Part shown: positions 54,885 to 64,000 of the stretch, piece after piece | Numbering within the stretch: position 1 is the first letter of the stretch | Layout of the letters: each line of letters starts with the position of its first letter | Assembly: GCF_918797505.1 (NCBI RefSeq) | Contig: NC_092797.1 | Coordinates: 54,596,157-54,660,156 of the forward strand | DNA: 64,000 nucleotides | From: Bemisia tabaci | Taxonomy: Eukaryota; Arthropoda; Insecta; Hemiptera; Aleyrodidae | Direction: 5' to 3' | Notes under the pieces: generated by a model | The model's input: the letters and a program-made list of their open reading frames with translations, nothing else | Told to the model about the DNA's origin: nothing | The model's database searches: none | Made by a program: the position numbers and the translations under genes

Positions 54885-55480
54885 TACAGTTTCGGGCCAC
54901 TTTTAGTGTTTAATTTTTTAATTTATATTTTTGGTTTTTATAAAAGTCTTTTGTTCATAGGAAGGAAAATAAAAATGGTTCGACAATTTGAAAGAAGTTT
55001 CGGCTATCAAATAAGCTTGTATCCAAAAATCTCATTTAAAATTGGTGCAGACGAATGCTACTACATCTAGGAACCCTTTCGATGAAAAGTTGAGGGAAGG
55101 AGGGAAATAAAAGCATGAAAATTTTCCAAAATGTCGAGAATCTAATCTATTTTATTTGAAAGAGGGGGCAGTAAAATTACCTTTCAAACGATCAAAAAGT
55201 ACCACCAAATAGCTCTACCCTCCAGTAAAAAGTAATGATTTTAAGTTAAGTAAGGAAATATGAGTACACTAAGTGATATGGATTGGCGTTTGTAGAGGGA
55301 TTTTCAATACTGAATGGAAAAAACGGCATAGTCATTGCTAGTGGTCGCTCCGTCATGTAAATACAATTTTAGATACACCTAGGAATGCGTGTTGCATATC
55401 TCACGAAAAGAAGGCGATTTGCTTCCGATTTTCTGTCACTAAGCACTGTTTCATCCTCCCTTCTGATTCGATCGATCGAT
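54885..55480. other. Intergenic, nothing recognised
   Basis: AT-rich. Plus-strand frames continue out of the palindrome but show no domain. Confidence 0.35.
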
Positions 55481-55489
55481 CTCACGTTG

Positions 55490-55700
55490 AGCTATTGTCG
55501 GCCTCAAATGTGATTCCAGGGAGGTATGACCCGACATTTGCGCGAGTGAATCGCGAGAATAGATCGCAGCGAGTAAAACGCGCGAGATGCTCTGCGCGAC
55601 CGAGCCGCGGGAGGACGCACGAGAAACTGAGGGACGCATCTCGCCACCGCCGTGGATCTAGGGGTGCGCGACTAAGGGTGGGTGAAAATACGAGCTTGCG
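55490..55700. promoter_or_regulatory. CpG-rich patch, possible promoter or first exon
   Basis: A sharp local rise in G+C with many CG dinucleotides (GCGCGAGATG, GCGCGACCGAGCCGCGGGAG) inside AT-rich DNA. It lies about 6.4 kb upstream of the receptor's first coding exon, which needs a 5' noncoding exon. The link is only positional: I see no clear donor or TATA box. A 95-codon plus-strand frame covers it, but its Arg-rich sequence looks like a by-product of composition. Confidence 0.3.
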
Positions 55701-55900
55701 GCCTCAAAACCACTGCTATCGCTACTCCAGATTAAAGGGAGCGTCCTGGCCTCCTGCCCTATTCAGGAGGAACACTGCATAAGCACTGAGAAAAAATCGT
55801 CCGAGCAGAAACATCCGTTTTTAAAAAAATCGTCAGTAATCATTCAAATGCCTTTTTGAAATCGTTCTGATGATTTTAAATACAACACATAACAAAAACA

Positions 55901-56173
55901 TGTCGACGGCATAAGTCCGCATTCACACATCTCATTTGCGGTGTCTGAAAATCTCCGGCTCTATGTCTTTTTTTAAGAGAAAACAAATTGACATCATTCC
56001 TTGAAGTTTTTGCAGAATTTTCTTCGCACAGAGAAGAAAAATCACGGTAGTTTTAAAGAATTGCCGTTGAGTAGTTAACTGTTTAAAAAATAAAGTATGA
56101 CAGGAAGTCTGCGACGCCGCAAACCGAGTTATGTGATTGACATTATGTGATGAGAGATGACACCGTCGATGTG
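55901..56173. mobile_element. MITE, CGACGGTG family, reverse orientation
   Basis: TGTCGACGGCATAAGTCCGC and TGACACCGTCGATGTG ends. The interior (TTGACATCATTCCTTGAAGT, GTTTGCGGCG/CGCCGCAAACC) is inverted relative to 52854-53113. Confidence 0.8.
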
Positions 56174-56499
56174 TTGTTTTTAAAAGCATGTCATTCTATG
56201 AAAGCAAGACATTCGCACCGCGGTCGCATTCGATTCATTGTACTCTTCCGCGCATTTTAACACAGGCTCTTTTTGAAAAATTGAGTTTTTAAATTTTGAG
56301 GACTCTTTAAAGTCAATACTTTTGAGAAAAATTATTACCAAATTGAAAAAAAAATCATTAAGCTTATGAGTTTGAAAAATTGTGAAAGACCCTCGTGTTA
56401 AATTCATCCTAGAGGTGTTAGGTATTCAACAGAACAAACCGGATGAAAAATGACCCAGTTGACTCTGAAGAAAAAAAATTGAAACTGGACAAATTTATT

Positions 56500-56747
56500 G
56501 GACCGCGTTTAAAGGAAAGGTACCAAGCCACATCAGCAGTTGTCAAATAAGTGAATGGGAATTTTAATTTTACACAGAAAAATAGTTCTGCAAATTTTAG
56601 TGTCTATGACTTTTTTCCATAGTACGAAGCCAATTCTTTAAAATTTTCAAAGGAATTTGCACAAACTTTCGCTCCAAAAAATTAAATTGCCCGATTAAAT
56701 TTAGCAATAGTTGATGTAGCCTAGTTCCGTTCTGCTTAACGTGGCCC
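56500..56747. mobile_element. MITE, GGACCGCG family
   Basis: GGACCGCGTTTAAAGGAAAG + GTACCAAGCCACATCAG is mirrored by TGTAGCCTAGTTCCGTTCTG + CTTAACGTGGCCC. Confidence 0.8.
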
Positions 56748-57800
56748 ATTTAACCTTGTTCCAAAACAACAAGAGAGAAACACCCGCTCACCGTAAAGCC
56801 AGGTAATGTAACAAACACAAGCGCCTTCAACAACGGATGCATACAATTACTCGTACTCACTGGACGTTTATGTTGCATACGTCTAAATTGGAGGCGCTAG
56901 GATTTTCCTGGCCGTCGCGTCGTCGCGGTAGTCTTAAAAGGAACGCACCATGCAGTTGTTATGCTTCACTGGTTAAAAATCACTCCAAAGAGTATGCGCG
57001 TAAGTAAAGACGGACCCTCTTCCATTAAATATAATTCAGACTTAATTAAGCCAAATCTGTCCAATCCATCGAGTTTCAGGACATTTCGTCAGCGATTTTT
57101 TGACCGCGAACCTGTTTTGTCGAGTAGTTTACGTTTACATGTAAAATAAGCAACAGCGACTTGGTCCAAGCGTTATATCTTAGTCCGTATATAAAATTAT
57201 ATTGAAGATATCGAAATGAGAAAATTGAGAGAGAAGGAGGTGTTTTAATGGTATCTCATTTTTTAAATGGAATGTTTCTTTATTCTTTTGATTCATATTT
57301 TTAAATTGTCATTGTGGCAAATATCTGTAAAACCTTTTCGAAGCGATAACATCGAGGTTAATCTCAATGAGCGGTAAGCGGTTTGAAAAGAACTATACAA
57401 AAATGAATAAAAGAGGAAATAAAACAAAGAAGCAGGCAATCTTTGGTTTTAATCCATTTGTGCATTGATCCTCTAGAGTTAAATACGTCCAATTTTGAGC
57501 GTTTGATTGCGCATACATGACGCTGCAGCACATAAAAGCACAAAATATAAATAAAAGAAAAATAACAGGCTTTGAAGATCATTAAATTTGACATGAAACT
57601 ACCTTGGTCTTGGTATTTACAAAACACACATTACATTTCCTTTTAACACATATTTTTTCCCATCAATATATACATATGAGAATAATCAATGCAGAGTGTG
57701 CAAAAATTTCAAAATCATGAGTTGAAAAACACTGACTCCGCGAGTTTAAATATTAGAGCCAAACACAGAGCTGAACGGCGCGGCGCCGCGGAGTGCTGCC

Positions 57801-57910
57801 AGCGCGACACGCGCACTAGCGCCTACAAACCTAACAGGGATACTTCACGCATTGCGCAATGCGTGAAGTGTCCCTGTTAGGTTTGTAGGCGCTAGTGCGC
57901 GTGTCGCGCT
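57801..57910. repeat. 110-bp palindrome, longest copy of the shared core
   Basis: Arms AGCGCGACACGCGCACTAGC + GCCTACAAAC... mirror around 57855/57856, with a single mismatch pair seen (ATAC against GTGT next to CTTCACGC). Confidence 0.9.
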
Positions 57911-58149
57911 CATTGCCCACGGCGCTTCAAGCAACTATTTCGCAACAGAGGTGTTGCACAGTATCATACAAAATTGAAGGCGCTCGAACATATTAAGAAT
58001 GACAGGCATTCTTTAAGTGTACGGAGCTTTCGTGACAAAATAAATCAAGATACTACGGCAAAAAAACAAAGCGGTAGTCCAAAAACTCACTAAGTCCTAA
58101 CATTCATATTTAATAATGTTTAGCATAATATTTGAATTCCATTAGAGGA

Positions 58150-58390
58150 AAAAGTAATTTGATTTAGGCAGAAATATTCTTGGGTATGCCGCCAAGAAGA
58201 TTTTATTTTGAATCAAGAATAAAATAGCCGAATAAAAGTGGGTTTATGCTTGATATAGGTGACTTTTCTTTTTGTTTAGACATCTTTTCTTGTTTAAAAA
58301 GGTATTATTTTCTTTGTTGATTCATAAGGAAATCCTCTCGGCGGTAAATTTGAGCATATTTCTGCTAGAATCATGTCACTTTCTCCTCTG
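58150..58390. mobile_element. Insertion related to 38472-38690
   Basis: AAAAAGTAATTTGATTTAGG at the left is mirrored by TAGAATCATGTCACTTTCTC at the right. Internal TATGCCGCCAAGAAGATTTT resembles TTGCCGCCAAGAATTTTTTT at 38520. Confidence 0.65.
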
Positions 58391-59365
58391 ATGAAGTTCA
58401 AAAATCATGCGAAACTTTATCGAATAGATAATAGGACTCAGTAAGTTTTTCGACTACCCCTCTCCTTATGTCGTTGTAACATGATTTAAATTGAGGAGGA
58501 ACTTCGTGCTTTTGATAGATGCCATCAATCATAATATGTTGGAGTGCTTTCAATTTCGTATCATACTGTTTAACACCTCCGTGGCGAAATAGTAGCTCGA
58601 AGCACCGCGGAAAACCGGCGCGAAGTTATAGTACACAGGAAAAATCTAAGAGGGGCAAATCAAAAGTTTTATCCGGTTCAGGTATGATAAGATAGGAATT
58701 TCTTGAAAGATAATTAAGTCCTGTTGCACCAAAGAGGTGTAGAGAGTTTAAATGAATTTTCCCTCATGGAGTTGAAGCTCCTCCATTATTACAAAAAATG
58801 TCAATTATATCTTTTTTTGGTTGTACCAAACAAACAAAAACAACAAGGAAACCCTCACTCTTCCAGGAGGTTATACATTTTCACCCACAAACGTCATGAG
58901 CAATTGATGTTGGTATTTACATGCGGACCAATTAAATTTGGGTCTCGATTGGTAAGAGAACCAAAACTCCCCTGCCGAAAAAACGTGTGGACATAAAATA
59001 CCAGAAAAAACAGGTGTGCGAACGAAAAATCGTAGACGAATTGTCCTATAACCATCCATCGGCGGATTCATCGGTGAGTTTAGCAATGGATCACTGGTTT
59101 AGGTATTACTTGAAGCATTTTGATACATAAATTCTCTTCAAAATTTTAAAAAGAAGACGGTTTGAGTAACGAAAATTACTGAACTCAAGTTACGATCAAT
59201 TACTACTACCAAACTGAGAAAATTCACAAAGATTTAAATTTTCAAAATATTAGAAATGTTAAATTCATCCTGAATGTGTTAGGATTCCAAAAAAAAAAAA
59301 AAAAAAACCGTATGAAAAAAAACCCAGCAGACTCTAAGAAAAAGAAAATTGAAATTGGATAAATT

Positions 59366-59616
59366 GGACCACGTTTAGCAGAAAGGAACCAAGCCACATC
59401 AACTACTGCAAAATTTAACTGGACACTTTTATTTTAGAAGAGAGCGTCGGGGAGGATTCCTTTGAAAATTTTGAGGAATTTACCTAATAGAGTGCACAGA
59501 ATTTACCGAAATTTGCATGGAAATCCACACAATCGTTTTCATGTAAGAAATCAATTGTCCGATTCAATTTAGCAACAGTTAATTGTGGCTTGGTTCCTTT
59601 CTGCTTACCGCGGTTC
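59366..59616. mobile_element. MITE, GGACCGCG family
   Basis: GGACCACGTTTAGCAGAAAG + GAACCAAGCCACATCAAC is mirrored by TGTGGCTTGGTTCCTTTCTG + CTTACCGCGGTTC. Confidence 0.85.
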
Positions 59617-59830
59617 AATCAACATGGGCTAGCGTAGGAAGTCCGCCTCCCCTTATGGAAAAGAGCTGTTTGAGGAACAACTGTATCAACACTGCCCGTT
59701 ATGCCTGAGTCAGTCTCTCAGCGACATTAGGGTGGCTCACAAAAAATGAATTTCGGAAATTTATAGCCGTAACCCTCTAAATCGGTTACAGCATGTTCAA
59801 AAACACGTAAAATGAAATTTGGGGTCAATC

Positions 59831-60230
59831 GGACAAAATTAACCCGACGCGCAGGTGCCATTTATCCCCGCAAAAATAGCGAATTTTTACTGTTTTTCGG
59901 TAATTTTTCGCTCCCAAAAAATAAAGTCGGAGGGGTCTGCAAATTAAACATAGGGAAAAGTTAGTTCATAAACTACACCCTAGTGAAGTTTTGGACCCCC
60001 TTAATGCTTTTGACCCGACAGCCGATTGCCATTTTCACGCATGAAAATTGCGAATTTTTGACTGTTTTTGATGATTTTTCCCTCTCGATAAATTAACGTT
60101 ACAGATGCTTAAATTGTAACCAGAGTGTGAAATTAGCAGCTAAAATACTCCCAATGCTCCCCTTCTGATAATTTTGACACGCTGCGACGTTGCCATTCTT
60201 CTGAGCAAAATCGTGAATTTCGACTTATAT
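59831..60230. repeat. Three diverged ~165-bp tandem units
   Basis: Each unit has (A/T)TTTGAC(C/A)C..., a TTGCCATT/GTGCCATT block, GCAAAAAT(A/C)G(C/T)GAATTT, then CTGTTTTT(C/G) and TTTTTC(G/C)CTC. Equivalent points lie at 59881, 60052 and 60213, so the periods are about 171 and 161 bp. The third unit is cut short. Confidence 0.65.
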
Positions 60231-60382
60231 CAATATCATCTCTCTAGACCTTAAAAAAAACTCAGGAGCCATCGAAAAAGTGCGCTAAAACACGGTTATT
60301 ATACCATGAGTATCTTTTTTGAAAATTTGAACCCTGTAAAATGTTTGACTCGGCGTGAAGTTACCACTTGGCAAACAGCGGT

Positions 60383-60650
60383 TGACGGTAATAGTCAATT
60401 TTCATACGTTAATGCGCCTTCAATTACATTGGATACTGTGCAATACTTTCGTGGTGGAATAGTTGCATTGGCACCTACAAACCTAACAGGGATACTGCAC
60501 TCATGGCGCAATGCATGCAGTACGAGTATCCCTGTTAGGTTTGTAGGCGCCAATGCAACTATTCCACCACGAAAGTATTGCACGGTATCAAATGTAATTA
60601 CACTAACGTAATGACGCGCACTAACGTATGAAACTTGACTGTTACCGTCA
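60383..60650. mobile_element. 268-bp palindromic MITE, TGACGGTAA(C/T)AGTCAA ends
   Basis: TGACGGTAATAGTCAATTTT + CATACGTT is mirrored by AACGTATGAAACTTGACTGT + TACCGTCA. Inner CAATACTTTCGTGGTGGAAT + AGTTGCATTGGC pairs across the centre. The centre contains the shared core with CTAACAGGGATACT. The left half of a second copy fills the window's right end from 63796. Confidence 0.9.
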
Positions 60651-60822
60651 TGGTGTCAGGAGGTATTTTTTCACGAGAAACTTGAATTTCAACTCAAAGT
60701 TTTGAAATTCAAAAATCCAAAATGGCAGAAATTGCCAAAAATATTATCTTGAGACTTTCGTAATCTAAGACAGCTGACTGCCTGACCCAATTGAATGCAC
60801 TTTGTCACATATTTGGACGTAT
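60465..60822. repeat. Left arm of a long inverted duplication
   Basis: It is the reverse complement of 63644-64000, with scattered substitutions (for example GACAGCTGACTG against GACAGTTGACTG). It includes most of the MITE plus about 170 bp beyond it, to ATATTTGGACGTA. The homology continues past the right window edge, so the arm is longer than 358 bp. Confidence 0.9.
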
Positions 60823-62171
60823 TTATTTACTATTTATAAGTATTTTAAAAGAAATCAGAGGCAGGTGGGGAAGAAGAATTCTGCTCGTTAGTTAAGGGCC
60901 GTAAGAATGAATGCCAGTGACGTCAGCGGTGATGACTCAGATGTGCAACGACGAGGAGATTGGTGCTGGTGCACTTTAGCGCATGAACCTTGTCCACGAC
61001 GCTCTTGTGACATGCCCATGGCAAATCCAAAATTTTTTTTTTTTTTTTTTTTAAGGGAAATCACGTCGAGCCTATCATGACCTCACAACCCATTTTTCCC
61101 ATACATCTTTTTTTTTTTTTTGGCGCGTATACGTAGTATACCGCCTTTGCGATCGTTTCGAACCCTGCTCGATACAATAACCGAGTCCCTTAGTTCCTTA
61201 CCGAAAAGTGACTACCGCGAACTTCTGAGATTTTCCAAAGCGTGTAAAAAGTTTATTTATCCATCAATAATTATGATTTAAAGTTGTTTCTCATTCTGGG
61301 GCTCATTAGTTTATGTGCAGTGAATACCAAGAGTCTACGTTACTTGGTTTTTTCAAAAAAAGCCTAAGAATGGGGCGCGCTGATTTAAAATATGCATATA
61401 TAAGCAGAATCAAGCGAATTGATTCGAGGATGGCTGAGCAGGTCGGCACTCTCGAAATGAGAATTTAACTCCTCCGTTTTGTTCAAAACGTTGCTTTGAC
61501 AGATCTATAACCTCGATTATACTTTTCAAAAGTTGGTACCCGTGCTCTGATAGTGCTGTTCATCTGACAACATTGTCAGTGTCAGCTGATAAAATGTATA
61601 TTTTCACAGTGCAATCTGTGTAAGTGCAATCTGTGATGAGCCTCGAGACTCATTAGACCATTAGCTAAACGTGGCTCATACAGGAATCCACTTACCCCTC
61701 TCTTTCCCACGCTCCTGCTCACTGCGTCGGCGTCTCGACGAACAATAGCTAATGACGGTTGCCAAGCGATGCCGGGATCCTCAGCCCCTCGCCCAATTAC
61801 TTACGCTTCATTAACCATTTCACCGTCACGCTAGGATTCGTCCAATTTTCAAAAAAAATTGTTTCGCGAGTTTTTAGCAATTTTTTCCTTACTCTCCGTT
61901 AAAACACGAATTAAAAGAGGTCTCATTCATAAAAATCGGCCAAATAGAAGAGAAGTTACAGTATTCGAAATCCGAAGAAATCAACAAAACTTCTCCAAAC
62001 AAAAAATAAAATGAAGGGGAGGGGGGGAATGTATAAATTACAATTTAATATGATTGACCTCAGAATGTGACAAGCAATTCAATTATAAAAAGGAGAAAAA
62101 ATTGAGTGAAATTACAAAAAATTAGCCTCTTGCAAGGGGCTTCCTTGTATGAGTTTTGACCTGAAGACAAG

Positions 62172-62925
62172 TAAATCCCGTTATATTATTAAAACGAAAT
62201 TGACTCCATAGTTTAATGCCTTAGTTTCTTGAATACGATTATTTTAAGCACTCGATTTATATCAGCAATTTTACCCATGAGGTGATTTCCTGAGAGCTGA
62301 TAATATCACGAATTTCTCATAGAGCCCTTCAAAAATGGCTTGCTTTTTGGGCAGCCGATTCGGCCATCAAACCGAGGTTTAAATGGAAGCTGATAATAAC
62401 ACAAAGCTCTGAGAACAATTTTAAGATGAGAATAGGAACGGTTTGTAAATAACGAGGAGAGGCGGGCATTCTGTTCAGCATATCGATACATAAGTATTTT
62501 CACACGTAGAATTCAATTTTCACGTCAGGGAGTCGACATATTTTGATTTTTTCGATTTTATACGGGAAATTTATGGTTTTTCGGGATTGAAATTACTTAC
62601 AATTGTTTCATGAAAAATGAATGCACCCAAAATGACTATAGCATTTTGACTTTCACATACCTACGTGCACTCACTAAATTGATTGGTAAATTCAAAGAGT
62701 GGGTACATCGACCTGGTATATCAAGTTTCTGCGATTTTTTACGGCAAATCGGTAGATTTTCGGGATGTTGGATTGCTTACTTTCAATTCATGAATGAATA
62801 AAGCATGGACATGGTTGAGCTTCTTTGCATGAAAAGACGTTTAAAATAACAAAATCAAGACATATTTAATACAATTGCATTTATATCGAGTCAATTTCTT
62901 TTCAATAATATAACGGGATTTATAA
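62172..62925. mobile_element. Possible 0.75-kb inverted-repeat element
   Basis: AAATCCCGTTATATTATTAA + AACGAAATTGACTC is mirrored by GAGTCAATTTCTTTTCAATA + ATATAACGGGATTT. Between them a ~165-bp unit is repeated in diverged form (…TTTTACGG..AAAT...TTTTCGGGAT.. near 62550 and near 62735). Confidence 0.65.
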
Positions 62926-63339
62926 TACCGGTGATTTGGGTATTTTAGCCCCAAAATACCTTTAAATCGACTTTATCTTCTAGGAATTCGACAGAATTTT
63001 TCCTTTCTTCGCTTAAATTTTTCCGTACCACTTTTCTTCAAGAATCTGATAAGATTTTGCTTGAGGCGGATCAAAAAACTTAAATTTGTTCGAATAGCTT
63101 TCTAGATTCACAATACACGGTCTCGTCAAGGTGCGTCGTTGACCTTGCAGTGTTGGATCGTGAATTCTCTTGTTGTGCTGCTTGCCTTTTTTGAAATCTC
63201 TGTAAATGAAAACTAAAGGGGTTGATATGTGCGAGTTAATGACGCGCCTTATCAACACATTGTGTTGGAGTTCACTGCTTGTTTTTTTTTTTTTTTTTAA
63301 GCAAATATATCCATTTGATCGATTCATCATACTTTCTAA

Positions 63340-63600
63340 GGAGCTCTTTTCTCATGCTAAGGAGCCAAGGCCGGGGGCCACCCACCTGGCCCCTAAGGAG
63401 CCAAAGCCGGGGGCTGTGCACCTGGCACCTGGAAATCTGACCGACCGGAAACCACAATCTACGTGATTCGTTAGCAACCCGAAATTTCACCTGACTGGAA
63501 ATCGAAAATCTTAATTTTTACTCGACCAGAAATGTGCCCCAATCGGAAACTTGACTCAACTGGAAATCGACCCGATCGGAAATGTGTTCCACCCCACAAT
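63340..63600. repeat. Short-period repeats: AAGGAGCCAA(G/A)GCCGGGGGC and CGACCGGAAA types
   Basis: Two ~35-bp copies around AGGAGCCAAGGCCGGGGGCC ... CACCTGGC (63358 and 63393) are followed by about nine irregular units of the form (A/G)(C/T)C(G/C)(A/G)(A/C/T)(C/T)(C/G/T)GGAAA(T/C), spaced 15-25 bp. Confidence 0.6.
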
Positions 63601-63643
63601 TTGGTCATTCTCCGACGGAGAATAACCAATCTGAATATTGACA

Positions 63644-64000
63644 TACGTCCAAATATGTGACAATGAGCATTCAATTGGGTCAGGCAGTCAACTGTCTTAG
63701 ATTACGAAAGTCTCAAGATAATATTTTTGGCAATTTCTGCCATTTTGGATTTTTGAATTTCAAAACTTTGAGTTGAAATTCAAGTTTCTCGTGAAAAAAT
63801 ACCTCCTGACACCATGACGGTAACAGTCAAGTTTCATACGTTAGTGCGCGTCATTACGTTAGTGTAATTACATTTGATACCGTGCAATACTTTCGTGGTG
63901 GAATAGTTGCATTGGCGCCTACAAACCTAACAGGGATACTCGTACTGCATGCATTGCGCCATGAGTGCAGTATCCCTGTTAGGTTTGTAGGTGCCAATGC
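63644..64000. repeat. Right arm of the long inverted duplication, cut by window end
   Basis: Reverse complement of 60465-60822. The TGACGGTAACAGTCAAGTTT MITE end starts at 63796 and the shared core palindrome is reached before the window ends. Confidence 0.9.

Larger units (their letters stand above)
57078..59047. mobile_element. 1.97-kb element, AGGACATTTCGTCA ends, with insertions
   Basis: It shares both ends and subterminal blocks with 44163-45288. The central region contains the 110-bp palindrome (57801-57910). To its right are family-A-like sequences (57915-58130), then a TTCTTGATT-rich insertion (about 58150-58390), then the same family-A-like sequence again in the opposite orientation (about 58400-58620). 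The element therefore holds an inner inverted duplication. Confidence 0.75.
60823..63643. other. 2.8-kb interior of the inverted duplication
   Basis: It contains poly(T) runs at about 61028-61052 and 61108-61121, the inverted pair at 62172/62925, a poly(T) at 63282-63299 and the GGAAA-type repeats at 63340-63600. No open frame encodes a recognisable transposase or other domain. Confidence 0.5.

Noticed and set aside
60306..60611. Open frames on both strands at 60306-60611 and 60395-60583
   Set aside because: They cover the palindromic MITE, so both strands read the same sequence. This is a by-product of symmetry.
60823..63643. Autonomous transposon interior with transposase between the inverted arms
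   Set aside because: No frame longer than about 105 codons and no recognisable catalytic motif in the interval.

Overview
This 64 kb window is animal nuclear DNA, most likely from an arthropod and probably an insect. The reasons are a class A neuropeptide-receptor gene of insect leucokinin/RYamide-receptor type split by GT-AG introns, AT-rich noncoding DNA, and very many miniature inverted-repeat elements (MITEs) and foldback elements. The species cannot be fixed from the sequence alone. There are no bacterial operons, and no CRISPR array, rRNA gene or intact tRNA gene was seen.

Two protein-coding genes are well supported. (1) A large exon on the + strand (10040-13708) encodes about 1,222 residues of a secreted or membrane-associated, acidic, low-complexity protein. 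It has three copies of a four-cysteine motif, many N-glycosylation sites in its N-terminal third and a 51-bp (17-residue) tandem repeat. Its 5' exon, with the start of the signal peptide, was not found. (2) A seven-transmembrane neuropeptide receptor lies on the - strand. Six exons between 49140 and 36590 join in frame into 325 residues, from the initiator Met to the end of TM7. All five introns have GT-AG ends and matching phases. A 5' noncoding exon (above 49140) and possibly a C-terminal exon (below 36515) are missing. A GC-rich patch with a signal-peptide-like reading frame (25640-25945) and a CpG-rich patch (55490-55700) may be exons or promoters, but this is not shown.

Most of the rest is a patchwork of repeats in at least a dozen families, often nested. 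They include 0.9-kb elements with terminal CCCTGG repeats and an 86-88-bp central palindrome (1491, 7545, 18075), ~240-bp GGACCGCG elements, ~240-bp GTGGATCGAG elements, ~260-bp CGACGGTG elements, TA-flanked CACTG(A/G)AAA elements, and longer elements at 20271, 22649, 44085, 49213 and 57078. Larger inverted structures stand out. One is a 2.3-kb foldback with two 1,025-bp, nearly identical arms (27389-29694). Another is a 414-bp GC-rich palindrome (16726-17139). The third is an inverted duplication whose arms (60465-60822 and 63644 to the window end) enclose 2.8 kb. One palindromic core, or half of it, recurs in several otherwise different elements and in a 79-bp tandem array near 36.1 kb. This is the most unusual pattern in the window.

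The two genes show no sign of acting together. The repeats sit in introns and intergenic DNA and do not interrupt the coding exons.
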